From: Methylophilus sp. Leaf416
Lineage (GTDB): Bacteria; Pseudomonadota; Gammaproteobacteria; Burkholderiales; Methylophilaceae
Direction: 5' to 3'
Assembly (NCBI RefSeq): GCF_001424665.1
Contig: NZ_LMQS01000003.1
Span: 125,691-189,690 of the forward strand
DNA: 64,000 bases
Below are positions 16,189 through 25,638 of this stretch, in pieces. The position numbers were made by a program, and so were the translations under genes. Under the pieces are notes generated by a model. That model worked only from the letters and a program-made list of their open reading frames with translations, did not search any database and had not been told where the DNA came from. Within the stretch, counting starts at the first letter, position 1. Each line of letters opens with the position of its first letter.

Positions 16189-17174
16189 GCGGCACTCCTT
16201 AAACTAATCTCGCCAGCATTGAAACGTTGGCGCCCATGCGCAGTTTCCACCAGCAGACTACCCTCTTCCGCCACACCGATCACTTGTCCCGCCACCACTT
16301 GACCATTCGCCATTAATAGATTGACCGCCTGCTGATGGAAAGCGTGATGCGCCATCCACGATTCCTGGAAATAGATAAAACCATGCTCGGCAAACTGGTT
16401 CAAATGTAACGCCAGTGCTGCGAGACAACGGCCTAGCAATTCATTCGCATTTAAGGATTGTCCGGATAATTGATTCAGGCCCAGCACCGGCTGCTCAATC
16501 TGCTGGCGCATGGCCTGCTCAATTTCCAGATTAAGTCCTATGCCAATCACCGCCGCGCTCGGGCCTTCCATATCGCCTTGCAGCTCAATCAGGATGCCAC
16601 CTAACTTATGCCATTGCCCCTGATCCATCACCACCAGATCATTGGGCCATTTCAGTTGCACCTCGGTCAAGCCGATTTCATGCAAGGCTCGCAAGAGTGC
16701 CAAGCCAATAACCAGGCTTAAGCCAGAAAGCCCGGCCGCGCCACATTGAAAACGCCACAACAATGAAAAGGTCAGGCTACCGCCTAACTGGGATAACCAT
16801 GTACGACCGCGACGGCCGCGACCGGCTGTTTGAATTTGCGCCACCGCGCAAGTGCCATGGGCAACGCCACGCGCACTCTCTTGCATCAGATAACGATTGG
16901 TCGAATCAACCTGCGCCAGCACCTGCAAGTGGAACCAGGGTGCATACTCGCCACAGGCTTGCAGAATAGCATCCGCATCCAGTACCGTGACCGGCTTAGG
17001 CAAACGATAGCCGCGGCCACGCACTGAAAATACGGTAATTCCCAGGGTCTGTGCAGCCTGGATGGCGTTATAAACCGTGGCACGCGTGACCCCAAACTGC
17101 CGTGCCAGGGCCTCACCGGAGTGAAACTTGCCGTCGGCCAACACCGCTAAGATCGGAAATGCCAGTTTGTTCAT
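16185..17174 (-). CDS. birA: Biotin-protein ligase / biotin operon repressor
   Basis: BirA attaches biotin to the biotin carboxyl carrier protein and can repress biotin genes. From ATG 17174 the product is 329 residues; the frame is open to 17270, but the upstream part has no family similarity. An N-terminal winged helix-turn-helix (about 5-60, GVTRATVYNAI) precedes the ligase core with GRGRRGRTW (biotinyl-AMP loop) and KWPNDL, whose Lys is catalytic, and a small C-terminal SH3-like domain. Presence of the DNA-binding domain suggests the bifunctional form. It is divergent from glnS and overlaps coaX by four bases. Confidence 0.94.
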   Translation of the reverse strand: MNKLAFPILAVLADGKFHSGEALARQFGVTRATVYNAIQAAQTLGITVFSVRGRGYRLPKPVTVLDADAILQACGEYAPWFHLQVLAQVDSTNRYLMQESARGVAHGTCAVAQIQTAGRGRRGRTWLSQLGGSLTFSLLWRFQCGAAGLSGLSLVIGLALLRALHEIGLTEVQLKWPNDLVVMDQGQWHKLGGILIELQGDMEGPSAAVIGIGLNLEIEQAMRQQIEQPVLGLNQLSGQSLNANELLGRCLAALALHLNQFAEHGFIYFQESWMAHHAFHQQAVNLLMANGQVVAGQVIGVAEEGSLLVETAHGRQRFNAGEISLRSAA

Positions 17175-17342
17175 GGAATGATTGTTTAGCGAATCTTCAG
17201 GTGCGTTTATATTAGCCCGCAGTTTAGCATAATCGCCCCGCCAAGCCCGTAGCTTGAAGGCCGCGGCCATATGTATTAACCGTTTTGGGTCGCACGACGA
17301 ACCGTGTAAAATAACTACACTTTAGAAACCTCAAGATTTGCC

Positions 17343-19121
17343 ATGTCTACAGAAAAAGAACCCACCCCAGCCGCCTCCAACTTTATTCGCGCCATTATTG
17401 AAAAAGACCTGGCTGAAGAGAAATATGCCAATAAACATTGGGCTGGCTCGCCAGGTGACGCTGCACACCAGTCCACCGGCCAGGTAGACTTCGCCAAGAT
17501 CCGTACCCGCTTTCCGCCCGAGCCGAATGGCTACTTGCATATCGGTCACGCCAAATCCATTTTCCTCAATTTTGGCCTGGCACGTGATTACAACGGCGTC
17601 TGCCATTTGCGTTTTGACGACACCAACCCGGAAAAAGAAAGCCAGGAGTACGTAGACAGCATTTCAGACATGGTGCAATGGCTCGGTTTTGGCTGGAACA
17701 ATAGCACCCCAAATGGTCCCGAAACCAATCTATATTTTGCTTCAGATTATTTTGATGTCATGTACCAGGCCGCTGAAGCGCTGATCACACATGGTCACGC
17801 TTATGTAGATGAACAAACTGCTGAAGAAGTGCGTATTAACCGCGGCACATTGACTGACCCGGGTAAAGACTCACCTTTCCGCAATCGCAGTGTCGAAGAC
17901 AACCTGCGTATTTTCCGCGAAATGCGTGATGGCAAACACGCCGATGGCAGCATGTTGTTACGCGCCAAAATTGACATGGCGTCGCCTAACATCAATATGC
18001 GCGACCCGGCCATTTACCGTATTCGCCGCGCACATCATCACAATACCGGTGACCAATGGTGCATCTACCCGATGTATACCTTTGCCCACCCGATTGAGGA
18101 TGCGCTGGAGCAAATCACCCATTCCATCTGTACGCTGGAATTTGAGGACCAACGCCCGTTCTACGACTGGCTGATGGCACGCCTGGTGGAAGCTGGATTG
18201 CTGGCAAACCCGGTGCCTTACCAATATGAGTTTGCACGACTCAACCTGACTTACGTCGTGCTTTCCAAGCGCAAACTGATACAACTGGTAGAAGAAAAAC
18301 ACGTCAGCGGCTGGGATGACCCGCGCCTGCCAACCCTGGCCGGTGCGCGCCGCCGTGGTTACACGCCAGAAGGTTTTAAACTGTTTACTGACCGTATCGG
18401 TGTTTCCAAAGCAGATTCGTGGATTGATTACAGCATTCTTGAAGACTGTATGCGGGAAGTGCTTAATGAGTCAGCTCCGCGCAAAATCGGTGTGCTTGAC
18501 CCGATTAAACTGATCATCGATAACTACCCAGAAGGTCAAGAGGAAGACTGTTACGCACCCAACCATCCGCAAAAACCGGACCTGGGCAAACGCGTAGTCA
18601 AACTATCTAAAGAACTCTGGATCGAACGTGAAGACTTTATGGAAGAACCTGCCAAAGGCTACTTCCGCCTGTTCCCCGGTAACATGGTGCGCTTGCGTTA
18701 CGGCTACGTAGTGAAATGCATAGGATGTGAGAAAGACGCCGCTGGCAATGTCACCGTTGTCCATTGCGAATACCTGCCAGATACCAAATCGGGCACACCA
18801 GGTTCAGACAGCGTCAAAGTTAAAGGCAATATTCACTGGGTCAGCGCAGCACATGCTTATGAGGCTGAAATTCGTCTTTACGACCGTCTGTTCAAAGACG
18901 CGCATCCAGGTAGCGGCGACAAAGACTTTCTGGATGACATTAATCCGGACTCAGTCAGATCAATCACCGCTCAATTAGAGCAAAGCGCTCAAGAAGCCAA
19001 TGCAGGTGATATTTACCAGTTTGAACGCCATGGCTATTTTGTGGCTGACCGCAAAGACAGCGTGCCAGGCAAACCTGTGTTTAATAGAACGGTGACTTTG
19101 AAGGACACTTGGCAGAAATAA
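17343..19121 (+). CDS. glnS: Glutaminyl-tRNA synthetase
   Basis: This class I synthetase charges tRNA-Gln with glutamine. The 592-residue product has PEPNGYLHIGHAKS (HIGH at 66-69) and the KMSKS-like element VVLSKRKL about 200 residues later, followed by the beta-barrel anticodon-binding domains. The first 45 residues form a short extension before the catalytic core (TRFPPEPNG). The presence of GlnRS is typical of Beta- and Gammaproteobacteria. The start ATG lies about 170 bases from birA, with which it shares a divergent promoter region. A flavin-reductase gene follows after 13 bases. Confidence 0.97.
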   Translation: MSTEKEPTPAASNFIRAIIEKDLAEEKYANKHWAGSPGDAAHQSTGQVDFAKIRTRFPPEPNGYLHIGHAKSIFLNFGLARDYNGVCHLRFDDTNPEKESQEYVDSISDMVQWLGFGWNNSTPNGPETNLYFASDYFDVMYQAAEALITHGHAYVDEQTAEEVRINRGTLTDPGKDSPFRNRSVEDNLRIFREMRDGKHADGSMLLRAKIDMASPNINMRDPAIYRIRRAHHHNTGDQWCIYPMYTFAHPIEDALEQITHSICTLEFEDQRPFYDWLMARLVEAGLLANPVPYQYEFARLNLTYVVLSKRKLIQLVEEKHVSGWDDPRLPTLAGARRRGYTPEGFKLFTDRIGVSKADSWIDYSILEDCMREVLNESAPRKIGVLDPIKLIIDNYPEGQEEDCYAPNHPQKPDLGKRVVKLSKELWIEREDFMEEPAKGYFRLFPGNMVRLRYGYVVKCIGCEKDAAGNVTVVHCEYLPDTKSGTPGSDSVKVKGNIHWVSAAHAYEAEIRLYDRLFKDAHPGSGDKDFLDDINPDSVRSITAQLEQSAQEANAGDIYQFERHGYFVADRKDSVPGKPVFNRTVTLKDTWQK

Positions 19122-19134
19122 GCCAATAGCGATC

Positions 19135-19689
19135 ATGCATCCAGTCGAGCTTACTAAAGCGTTCAGGTTACTAAATCATGGCCCAACAACCCTGATTACT
19201 TCGGCCCATGCGGGAAAACAAAATATCATGGCGGCCGCATGGGTATGCGCTTTGGACTTTAACCCGCCCAAAGTCACTGTGGTGATTGATAGCAAAACCT
19301 ACACCCGCAACTTAATAGAAGCGGAAGGCACATTCGCGATTAACCTCCCTTGCGTAACACAAATCGAGATGGTAAAAAAAGTAGGTAGTATCAGCGGACG
19401 CGACTTTCCGGACTCCGACAAATTCAAGGAATACAACATCCAGACATTTGCCGCACAGGGAATCACTGCACCTTTGGTGAAAGATTGTGTGGCCTGGCTG
19501 GAGTGCAAAATCATCTCTGAGCAGCATAACCAGAACACTTACGATTTATTTATTGCTGAAGTGATTGCTGCGCATGCGGATGAACGCGTGTTTAGCGATG
19601 GTCACTGGCATTTTAATGGGCATGATAACTTGCGTACTATCCATCATGTTGCGGGCGGTGTATTTTTTTCCACCGGACACGAATATTAA
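19135..19689 (+). CDS. Flavin reductase-like FMN-binding protein
   Basis: The 184-residue sequence matches the flavin reductase-like split-barrel family: an N-terminal GPTTLITSAHAGKQNIMAAAW segment that contributes to the flavin site, then KVTVVIDSKTYTRNLIEAEGTFAINLP, the conserved strand-helix region. Members reduce FMN or FAD with NAD(P)H or bind flavin for other oxidoreductases; the partner cannot be deduced here. The gene sits 13 bases after glnS and ends before a strong terminator, so it is probably expressed with glnS. Confidence 0.82.
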   Translation: MHPVELTKAFRLLNHGPTTLITSAHAGKQNIMAAAWVCALDFNPPKVTVVIDSKTYTRNLIEAEGTFAINLPCVTQIEMVKKVGSISGRDFPDSDKFKEYNIQTFAAQGITAPLVKDCVAWLECKIISEQHNQNTYDLFIAEVIAAHADERVFSDGHWHFNGHDNLRTIHHVAGGVFFSTGHEY

Positions 19690-19731
19690 TCAACTATGCT
19701 TACAAACTAATTTCCTTCAATGCCTTAACCG

Positions 19732-19762
19732 AAGCCCTGCGAATCACTCGCGGGGCTTTTTA
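19732..19762 (+). terminator. Rho-independent terminator after the flavin reductase gene
   Basis: Stem AAGCCCTGCGA / TCGCGGGGCTT (19732-19742 and 19748-19758, one G:U) with a five-base loop and a T run to 19761. Confidence 0.9.
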
Positions 19763-20024
19763 ATTTCAGACGATTCCTACAGACCAAACCTAAACTTCTG
19801 CGGTACGCTAATGTCAGTTTAAATGAACTATTAATTTTGCTGGTTAGTGACACGGGCTTTCTACTTGATAGCTTTGAAATCGGATGCTGCTGCATTCAAA
19901 CAAGCAAATGTGTTGGCATTGCATCCCTCCTCCAAACCACTAGCCAGTAATAAGCATTTAGACAATCAGCCATTCCGCGAGCTGATTGTCGTCCAGGTTT
20001 TATAGAGTTAGCAGTAAGGAATGT
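19763..20024. promoter_or_regulatory. Leader of the sucrose operon with a perfect 10-bp inverted repeat
   Basis: These 262 bases contain no gene. At 19961-19990 GACAATCAGC and GCTGATTGTC form perfect 10-bp arms around a 10-base loop, 34 bases before the sps start codon. No convincing -35/-10 pair is seen downstream of it, so it may be in the transcribed leader or be an operator. The rest looks unstructured. Confidence 0.5.
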
Positions 20025-22265
20025 ATGCGTGCACAACCTCAACAAAAAAATGATCCTTTATATGTACTACTTATCAGCGTCCATGGCTTGATCCGTGGCG
20101 AGGAGCTGGAGCTTGGTGTAGACGCGGATACCGGTGGCCAGTGTACTTATGTGCTTGACCTCGCCAAGGCGTTGGCTGAACATCCACAAGTGGGCAAGGT
20201 GGATTTATTGACTCGCCTCATTGAAGACCCTGACGTGAGCGACGACTATGCGCAACCTGAGGAGAAAATCAGCGATAAAGCACGTATTATCCGTGTACCT
20301 TGCGGGCCAAAACGGTATATGCGTAAAGAAGCGCTGTGGCCGCATCTGGACCAGATGGTAGATCGTTGCCTGCATTATTTACGTCAGCAAGGCCGCTTGC
20401 CTGATGTGATTCATTCACATTATGCCGATGCTGGCTATGTGGGTCGCCAGCTCTCGATGTTATTGGGGATTCCGCAAATTCATACCGGCCATTCGCTTGG
20501 CAAACCCAAACAGGAGCGTTTGCTTTCCAGTGGTCGCAAAGCGGAAAAAATCGAAAAGCAATTCAACTTTGAAAAACGTATTACTGAGGAAGAAGCCCTG
20601 GTACAACATGCCTCGCTGATTGTGACGAGCACCCGGCAGGAAGTAGAGTTGCAATATGGCATGTATACCCGCCCCGACCCCAAACGTTTCCGCGTCATCC
20701 CGCCCGGCACTGATACCTCTAAATTTTTGCCGCCTGGCAGACGTCCGATTGCCCCTCATGTTGAACAAAGCATTAACCGTTTTTTGGACAATCCTAAAAA
20801 GCCGATGATCCTATGTATTTGCCGACCAGAGGTGCGCAAAAATATCAAGGGTTTAATCGCAGCTTACGGCAATAACCCTGCGTTGCAACGGCGTGCCAAT
20901 CTGGTGCTGATTGCAGGTAGCAGGGAAAACATTCGTGATCTGGATAAATCGCAAGCGGCCGTGCTGACTGACTTGTTATTGGATATAGATACTTATGATT
21001 TATGGGGAAAAGTAGCGATTCCAAAAAACCATGCGCAGGAAGATGTCCCGGAAATCTATCGCATGGCAGCAAAAAGCCGTGGCGTTTTTATTAATGCGGC
21101 GTTTACCGAGCCATTTGGTTTAACGCTGCTTGAAGCAGCGGCTTGTGGCCTGCCCGTGATTGCACCGGATGATGGCGGTCCACGTGATATTTTAGGCAAC
21201 TGCCATCACGGTTTGCTGGTAAATACCCTCGATAGCAATACGATAGGCGAAACTTTACTTTCTGCGCTGACTGATAAGCGTCGCTGGAGTAAATGGTCCA
21301 AAAGTGGCGTGCTTAACGTAAAACGCCACTATACCTGGGCCGGACATGTCGATAAATATATTAAAGAAGTACGCAATCTATTACGCAAACAGCGCAAAAA
21401 TCTGCGCAGGAAACAGATTGCTGCCCATAACGGCAAATCCCAAATTCCATTAGCGCAGTATGCTTTTATTACCGATATAGATAACACTTTATTGGGCAAC
21501 CGTGAAGGGCATGAAGCGCTGGTAGCCTGGTTACGGGCTAACTCCGGCTATAACATATTCGGTATCGCGACCGGCAGGCCTCTGGAAAGCGCCATTGAAA
21601 TTCTACGCAAAAACCGTATTCCGATTCCTGATGTATTAATCACTTCTGTAGGCTCGGAAATCCATTACGGTTTACGCAGCATCCCCGATGTAGGCTGGGC
21701 AAATCATATTCGTCATTTATGGCGTCGCGACTATTTACTGGAAGCGATGAAGAAGATACCCGGCATTAAATTGCAATCCGCTGAAAACCAGCGTGAATTC
21801 AAAATCTCTTACATTGTCGATGACAAAAAAATGCCATCGTTAGATGAAATTCATGCGCATTTACGCAAAGAGCATTTGCACGCGCAAGTCATTTATTCGC
21901 ATGGTGAGTTTCTGGATTTATTGCCGATGCGTGCTTCAAAAGGTCATGCCATCCGCTATTTATCCTATAAATGGGGCATACCACTGGCTAACTTCCTGGT
22001 TTCGGGTGACTCCGGCAATGACATTGAAATGTTGATGGGCGATACCATGGCAGTGGTCGTTGGCAATCATAGTGAAGAGCTCAATCACCTTAAGGGCGTT
22101 AACCGGATTTATTTTGCAGAGGCAAGCTATGCGCACGGCATTCTGGAAGGCATGCAACATTACAAGTTTGGTATGCCAGCGAATGGGAAGCACAAAGAGG
22201 AACACCCTACAAAGAGGAAACCCACAACCAAGAAAACGTCCGATAACGTTGAAAAAGTGACTTAG
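20025..22265 (+). CDS. sps: Sucrose-phosphate synthase fused to sucrose-phosphatase domain
   Basis: The enzyme makes sucrose 6-phosphate from an NDP-glucose and fructose 6-phosphate, and the C-terminal HAD domain should release sucrose. The frame opens at TTG 19986, but ATG 20025 with AAGGA just upstream is preferred, giving 746 residues. The GT4 synthase region has DADTGGQCTYVLDLA (about 34-48) and EPFGLTLLEAAACGLPV (about 362-378). A basic linker follows, then the phosphatase with D484-I-D486 and GDSGNDIEM. Bidomain SPS-SPP proteins are known in nitrifiers, methylotrophs and plants, so both activities are plausible. amylosucrase follows after 12 bases, with its ribosome binding site overlapping the sps stop. 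No separate spp or fructokinase gene is adjacent. Confidence 0.92.
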   Translation: MRAQPQQKNDPLYVLLISVHGLIRGEELELGVDADTGGQCTYVLDLAKALAEHPQVGKVDLLTRLIEDPDVSDDYAQPEEKISDKARIIRVPCGPKRYMRKEALWPHLDQMVDRCLHYLRQQGRLPDVIHSHYADAGYVGRQLSMLLGIPQIHTGHSLGKPKQERLLSSGRKAEKIEKQFNFEKRITEEEALVQHASLIVTSTRQEVELQYGMYTRPDPKRFRVIPPGTDTSKFLPPGRRPIAPHVEQSINRFLDNPKKPMILCICRPEVRKNIKGLIAAYGNNPALQRRANLVLIAGSRENIRDLDKSQAAVLTDLLLDIDTYDLWGKVAIPKNHAQEDVPEIYRMAAKSRGVFINAAFTEPFGLTLLEAAACGLPVIAPDDGGPRDILGNCHHGLLVNTLDSNTIGETLLSALTDKRRWSKWSKSGVLNVKRHYTWAGHVDKYIKEVRNLLRKQRKNLRRKQIAAHNGKSQIPLAQYAFITDIDNTLLGNREGHEALVAWLRANSGYNIFGIATGRPLESAIEILRKNRIPIPDVLITSVGSEIHYGLRSIPDVGWANHIRHLWRRDYLLEAMKKIPGIKLQSAENQREFKISYIVDDKKMPSLDEIHAHLRKEHLHAQVIYSHGEFLDLLPMRASKGHAIRYLSYKWGIPLANFLVSGDSGNDIEMLMGDTMAVVVGNHSEELNHLKGVNRIYFAEASYAHGILEGMQHYKFGMPANGKHKEEHPTKRKPTTKKTSDNVEKVT

Positions 22266-22277
22266 GGAGCACTCATC

Positions 22278-24230
22278 ATGTACGAACAAATTTCGCATTC
22301 TTTATTGAATGACATCCTGACGCAACATAAACAACCGGCTGCCAGCGATGGGCAACATTTTTATACTCGCCTGGGCGCTAACTTTTACGCCATCTATTCT
22401 TTATTTCAACATTTATATGGTCAGCGGGAGGATTTCAAAGCTCAGCTTGCAAACCTGGTCTCGGTACTTTCTGAGCAATATGCCAACCGTGCACCACATT
22501 TAAAAGCCAAAGACCTGGAGCGTGAAAAAAATCACGACTGGTTCATGCAGCAGAAGCTGGTTGGTATGGCCTTGTATTGCGAAGGTTTTGCCGGTGACCT
22601 GGCGAATATGAAAGACAAGCTGACCTATTTTCAGGAGTTAGGTGTAAACCTGGTCCATATCCTGCCGATTTGCGATTGCCCTGAACAGGCCAATGATGGT
22701 GGTTATGCAGTGCGTGATTTCCGCAAAGTAGATCCTCGCTACGGCACAATGGAGGACTTGGAGCAATTAATCACTGCCATGCAGCAATGCGATACCTTGC
22801 TGACCCTCGATGTTGTGGTGAACCATACTTCTGATGAACATGCCTGGGCCTTGAAAGCGAAGAGTGGCGATCAGCATTACCAGGATTATTACTATATGTA
22901 TCCTGACCGCACGATACCGGATATGTTTGAAGCATCCATGCCGGAAGTGTTTCCCGAGCATGCGCCTGGTAGTTTTACTTATAACGAGGAAACCGGCAAA
23001 TGGGTAATGACGGTATTCAATAATTACCAATGGGACCTGAACTACACCAATCCGGCAGTACTGATTGAAATGGTCGACATCATCCTGTTCTGGGCCAATA
23101 AAGGCGTCGATATCCTGCGGCTGGATGCGGTCGCTTTCCTGTGGAAAAAAATAGGCAGCACCAGCCAGAATGAACGTGAAGCGCACTTAATCCTGCAACT
23201 GCTCAAAGACTGTTGCCAGGTCACTGCACCTGGTGTGATCTTTATTGCAGAGGCGATTGTGGCTCCGCTTGAAATCATCAAATACTTTGGTGAGGATGCG
23301 GTCAATGCCAAGGAATGTGAAATCGCCTATAACGCTACCTTTATGGCCCTGTTATGGGATGCAGTTGCGACCAAAAATACGGTATTACTGACCAACGGTG
23401 TCAAAGATCTGCCGGAAAAACTGGACCGGGCGACCTGGTTGAATTATGTACGTTGCCATGACGATATCGGTCTTGGCTTTAGCGACCAGGCAATTATCGC
23501 TTCCGGTTTTGACCCGGTTTCACACCGTCGTTTCCTGGTCGATTACTACACTGGGCAATACCCTGATTCCAATGCACGAGGCTTTGCGTTTGGCGTGAAC
23601 CGTAAAACCGGTGATGCGCGTATTTCCGGCGCTCTGGCGTCCCTGGCCGGGCTTGAAACCGCACTGGCGAATAAGGACCAGCCGGCAGTCGATAATGCCA
23701 TCCTCACTATTGTCCTGCTACATAACCTGATCATGTCATTTGGAGGTATTCCACTGATTTATTATGGCGACTCTGTAGGTACTCTGAACAATGACGGTTA
23801 CCTGCAAGACTCTTCCAAAATGCATGATAACCGCTGGGTGCATCGCCCAACACTGGATTGGGACATGATGGCGCTCAGGAACGAACCGGGTACGGTGCAA
23901 CAACGCCTGTTCAGCCAGATCAAGCAGATGATCGCTATCCGTAAAGAGATTTCTGCATTTGCCGATTTAAATAACCGCGACCTGATCGATATGATTAATC
24001 CGCATTTATTTGCCTTCCATCGTTACGTACAAACCGGCATGAATCCTAGCGTAGTGGTGATTGCTAATTTTGATGTGCATCCCCAACGCGCTGCGTTGCA
24101 CTTGTTCAAACAAAAAGGGTTGCACAAAGCTGAAGGCAGATTGATAGATTTATGCAGTGGCCAGGCCGTACAGATTGAAGATGACGCCATTGTCCTGCCT
24201 AAACTGACAGCTTACTGGCTGGCTGCTTAA
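22278..24230 (+). CDS. ams: Amylosucrase (GH13_4)
   Basis: Amylosucrase transfers glucose from sucrose to a glucan, releasing fructose. All catalytic landmarks align with the Neisseria polysaccharea enzyme: nucleophile Asp283 (ILRLDAVAF), acid Glu325 (FIAEAIV) and H394-D395 (RCHDDIG), compared with 286, 328 and 392-393. The length of 650 is close to the usual 630-640. In methylotrophs, ams lies with sps and is thought to recycle sucrose to glycogen-like glucan and fructose. It has a GGGAG site and lies between sps and mscS in an evident operon. Sucrose hydrolase is the alternative, as the two differ by a few residues. Confidence 0.93.
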   Translation: MYEQISHSLLNDILTQHKQPAASDGQHFYTRLGANFYAIYSLFQHLYGQREDFKAQLANLVSVLSEQYANRAPHLKAKDLEREKNHDWFMQQKLVGMALYCEGFAGDLANMKDKLTYFQELGVNLVHILPICDCPEQANDGGYAVRDFRKVDPRYGTMEDLEQLITAMQQCDTLLTLDVVVNHTSDEHAWALKAKSGDQHYQDYYYMYPDRTIPDMFEASMPEVFPEHAPGSFTYNEETGKWVMTVFNNYQWDLNYTNPAVLIEMVDIILFWANKGVDILRLDAVAFLWKKIGSTSQNEREAHLILQLLKDCCQVTAPGVIFIAEAIVAPLEIIKYFGEDAVNAKECEIAYNATFMALLWDAVATKNTVLLTNGVKDLPEKLDRATWLNYVRCHDDIGLGFSDQAIIASGFDPVSHRRFLVDYYTGQYPDSNARGFAFGVNRKTGDARISGALASLAGLETALANKDQPAVDNAILTIVLLHNLIMSFGGIPLIYYGDSVGTLNNDGYLQDSSKMHDNRWVHRPTLDWDMMALRNEPGTVQQRLFSQIKQMIAIRKEISAFADLNNRDLIDMINPHLFAFHRYVQTGMNPSVVVIANFDVHPQRAALHLFKQKGLHKAEGRLIDLCSGQAVQIEDDAIVLPKLTAYWLAA

Positions 24231-24246
24231 TACAGAAAGAAACTCA

Positions 24247-25083
24247 ATGACTGAATGGTTTACATATTTTGGAATCGCTAATCCGGCAGAAGCCCTGATA
24301 CTGACCAAAACCCTGCTGCGTATCGCACTCATTATTGCGATTGCCTATTTCCTCAATCGCGTTAGCAAACGGGCGTTAGATGCCTTGCGTGAAAACCTGA
24401 GCAATAAAGCGGTGAATCATGTGGAAGAAGTGAAGCGTATCAATACAGTGACCATGGTGCTTCGCTACATTATCACCACAGTCATCATTGCCATCACTAT
24501 CGTTGAAGTGCTGCATGAATTGGGTATTTCGATTGCCCCGGTATTAGCGGCAGCTGGTGTGGTTGGACTGGCGATTGGTTTCGGTGCGCAAAGCCTGGTG
24601 AAGGATTATTTCACCGGTTTCTTCCTGTTGCTGGAAAACCAGATCCGTAAAGATGACGTGATTGAGGTAGCGGGCAAATCCGGTCAGGTGGAAGCCATTA
24701 CGCTGCGCTACATTAAAATGCGCGACGATGACGGTAATGTGCATTATGTGCCAAATGGGCAGATTCTGACAGTGACCAACCGTTCACGCGACTTTTCTTA
24801 TGCGGTGGTTGAAGTAATCTTGGATTACGATGCAAACATTCCTGAGGCATTTCAGATCATGCAGGAAGTCGCAGATAATCTGTATAAGGACCCTGTATTT
24901 AAAAACAAAATCATTGCGCCGGCAGAGATCACCGATCTGGATAAGCTGACCGATTCAGCAGTCGTTATTCGTTGCCGCTTTGAGGTGTTGCCGCAGGAGA
25001 AAGTAGCGGTCAAGCGCGAATACTTCAAACGTATTAGACTTGCCTTTAACCAGCAACAGATCGAATTAAAACCTAATTCTTAG
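24247..25083 (+). CDS. mscS: Mechanosensitive channel, MscS family
   Basis: The 278-residue protein has two or three N-terminal membrane helices (about 15-35, 70-92, 97-120) and the pore-lining helix with small residues alternating (AAAGVVGLAIGFGAQSLVKD), the MscS signature, followed by the cytoplasmic beta domain (FLLLENQIRKDDVIEV, GQVEAITLRYIKMRDDDG). It is the size of E. coli MscS. Such channels open under membrane tension and release solutes after hypo-osmotic shock. It follows ams by 16 bases and shares the transcript with sucrose synthesis, so the operon couples accumulation of an osmolyte with a release valve. Confidence 0.92.
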   Translation: MTEWFTYFGIANPAEALILTKTLLRIALIIAIAYFLNRVSKRALDALRENLSNKAVNHVEEVKRINTVTMVLRYIITTVIIAITIVEVLHELGISIAPVLAAAGVVGLAIGFGAQSLVKDYFTGFFLLLENQIRKDDVIEVAGKSGQVEAITLRYIKMRDDDGNVHYVPNGQILTVTNRSRDFSYAVVEVILDYDANIPEAFQIMQEVADNLYKDPVFKNKIIAPAEITDLDKLTDSAVVIRCRFEVLPQEKVAVKREYFKRIRLAFNQQQIELKPNS

Positions 25084-25091
25084 ATGAAAAT

Positions 25092-25130
25092 GCCCTGACG
25101 GACAACTTAAAGTCCGGTCAGGCGTTTTTT
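25092..25130 (+). terminator. Rho-independent terminator after mscS
   Basis: A CCTGAC-GGAC / GTCCGGTCAGG stem with a one-base bulge is followed by GCGTTTTTT. It overlaps the end of the convergent gene at 25107-25592. Confidence 0.8.
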
Positions 25131-25592
25131 CTTCTGACGCTGACGGTAAGCCAGCAATAAAATAATACCAGCCACATTTGGGAACCAGATATACCAGTTT
25201 GACCAGGGAATACCGTCAATCTTGTAATCTGAAATCGGCCAGAACATGGGAGTGGGGAAATACTCCAGGCTATGGAACGGAAAATCCAGCGTGATATGAA
25301 ACGGCCAGCCCAGCATCGCGAACGCAATATCCTTACGCCAGATGGCAACCAGGCCAATCACAGTAAAAGCAATCACGAAACTATGGCCTATGGTATACGC
25401 CGGATATATCCAGGCAGGTAATGTTGCCAGCGCTGGCTTTCCCCATCGATAAGTGCCATCAATCACACGAGTGAGCATGAGGGCGCCAAATGAAATCAGG
25501 TCTGGCATGGCACCCATCAGTGCCGCAAATTTAGGGTATTTGCGTATACCAAACAGGCCATAGCCCCAGAGCGCGTGACTAAAAGTATCCAT
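25107..25592 (-). CDS. Conserved membrane protein, unknown function
   Basis: The 161-residue protein starts with MDTFSHALWGYGLFG and has about four hydrophobic segments and conserved His/Asp residues (SHALWGY, AMPDLISF, GWPFHITLDFPFHS). The DTFSHALWG/PDL pattern recalls the YdjM/DUF457-type membrane-bound metal-dependent hydrolases, in which an early His and an Asp are conserved, but similarity is weak and no activity can be claimed. A basic tail (RQRQKKKRL) ends it. It is convergent with mscS and shares its terminator. It lies 46 bases downstream of glmM, in the same orientation. Confidence 0.65.
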   Translation of the reverse strand: MDTFSHALWGYGLFGIRKYPKFAALMGAMPDLISFGALMLTRVIDGTYRWGKPALATLPAWIYPAYTIGHSFVIAFTVIGLVAIWRKDIAFAMLGWPFHITLDFPFHSLEYFPTPMFWPISDYKIDGIPWSNWYIWFPNVAGIILLLAYRQRQKKKRLTGL

Positions 25593-25638
25593 GCATGTTT
25601 TCCTCTGAAATCAAACTTTTAAAATCAAACCTCTGAAA

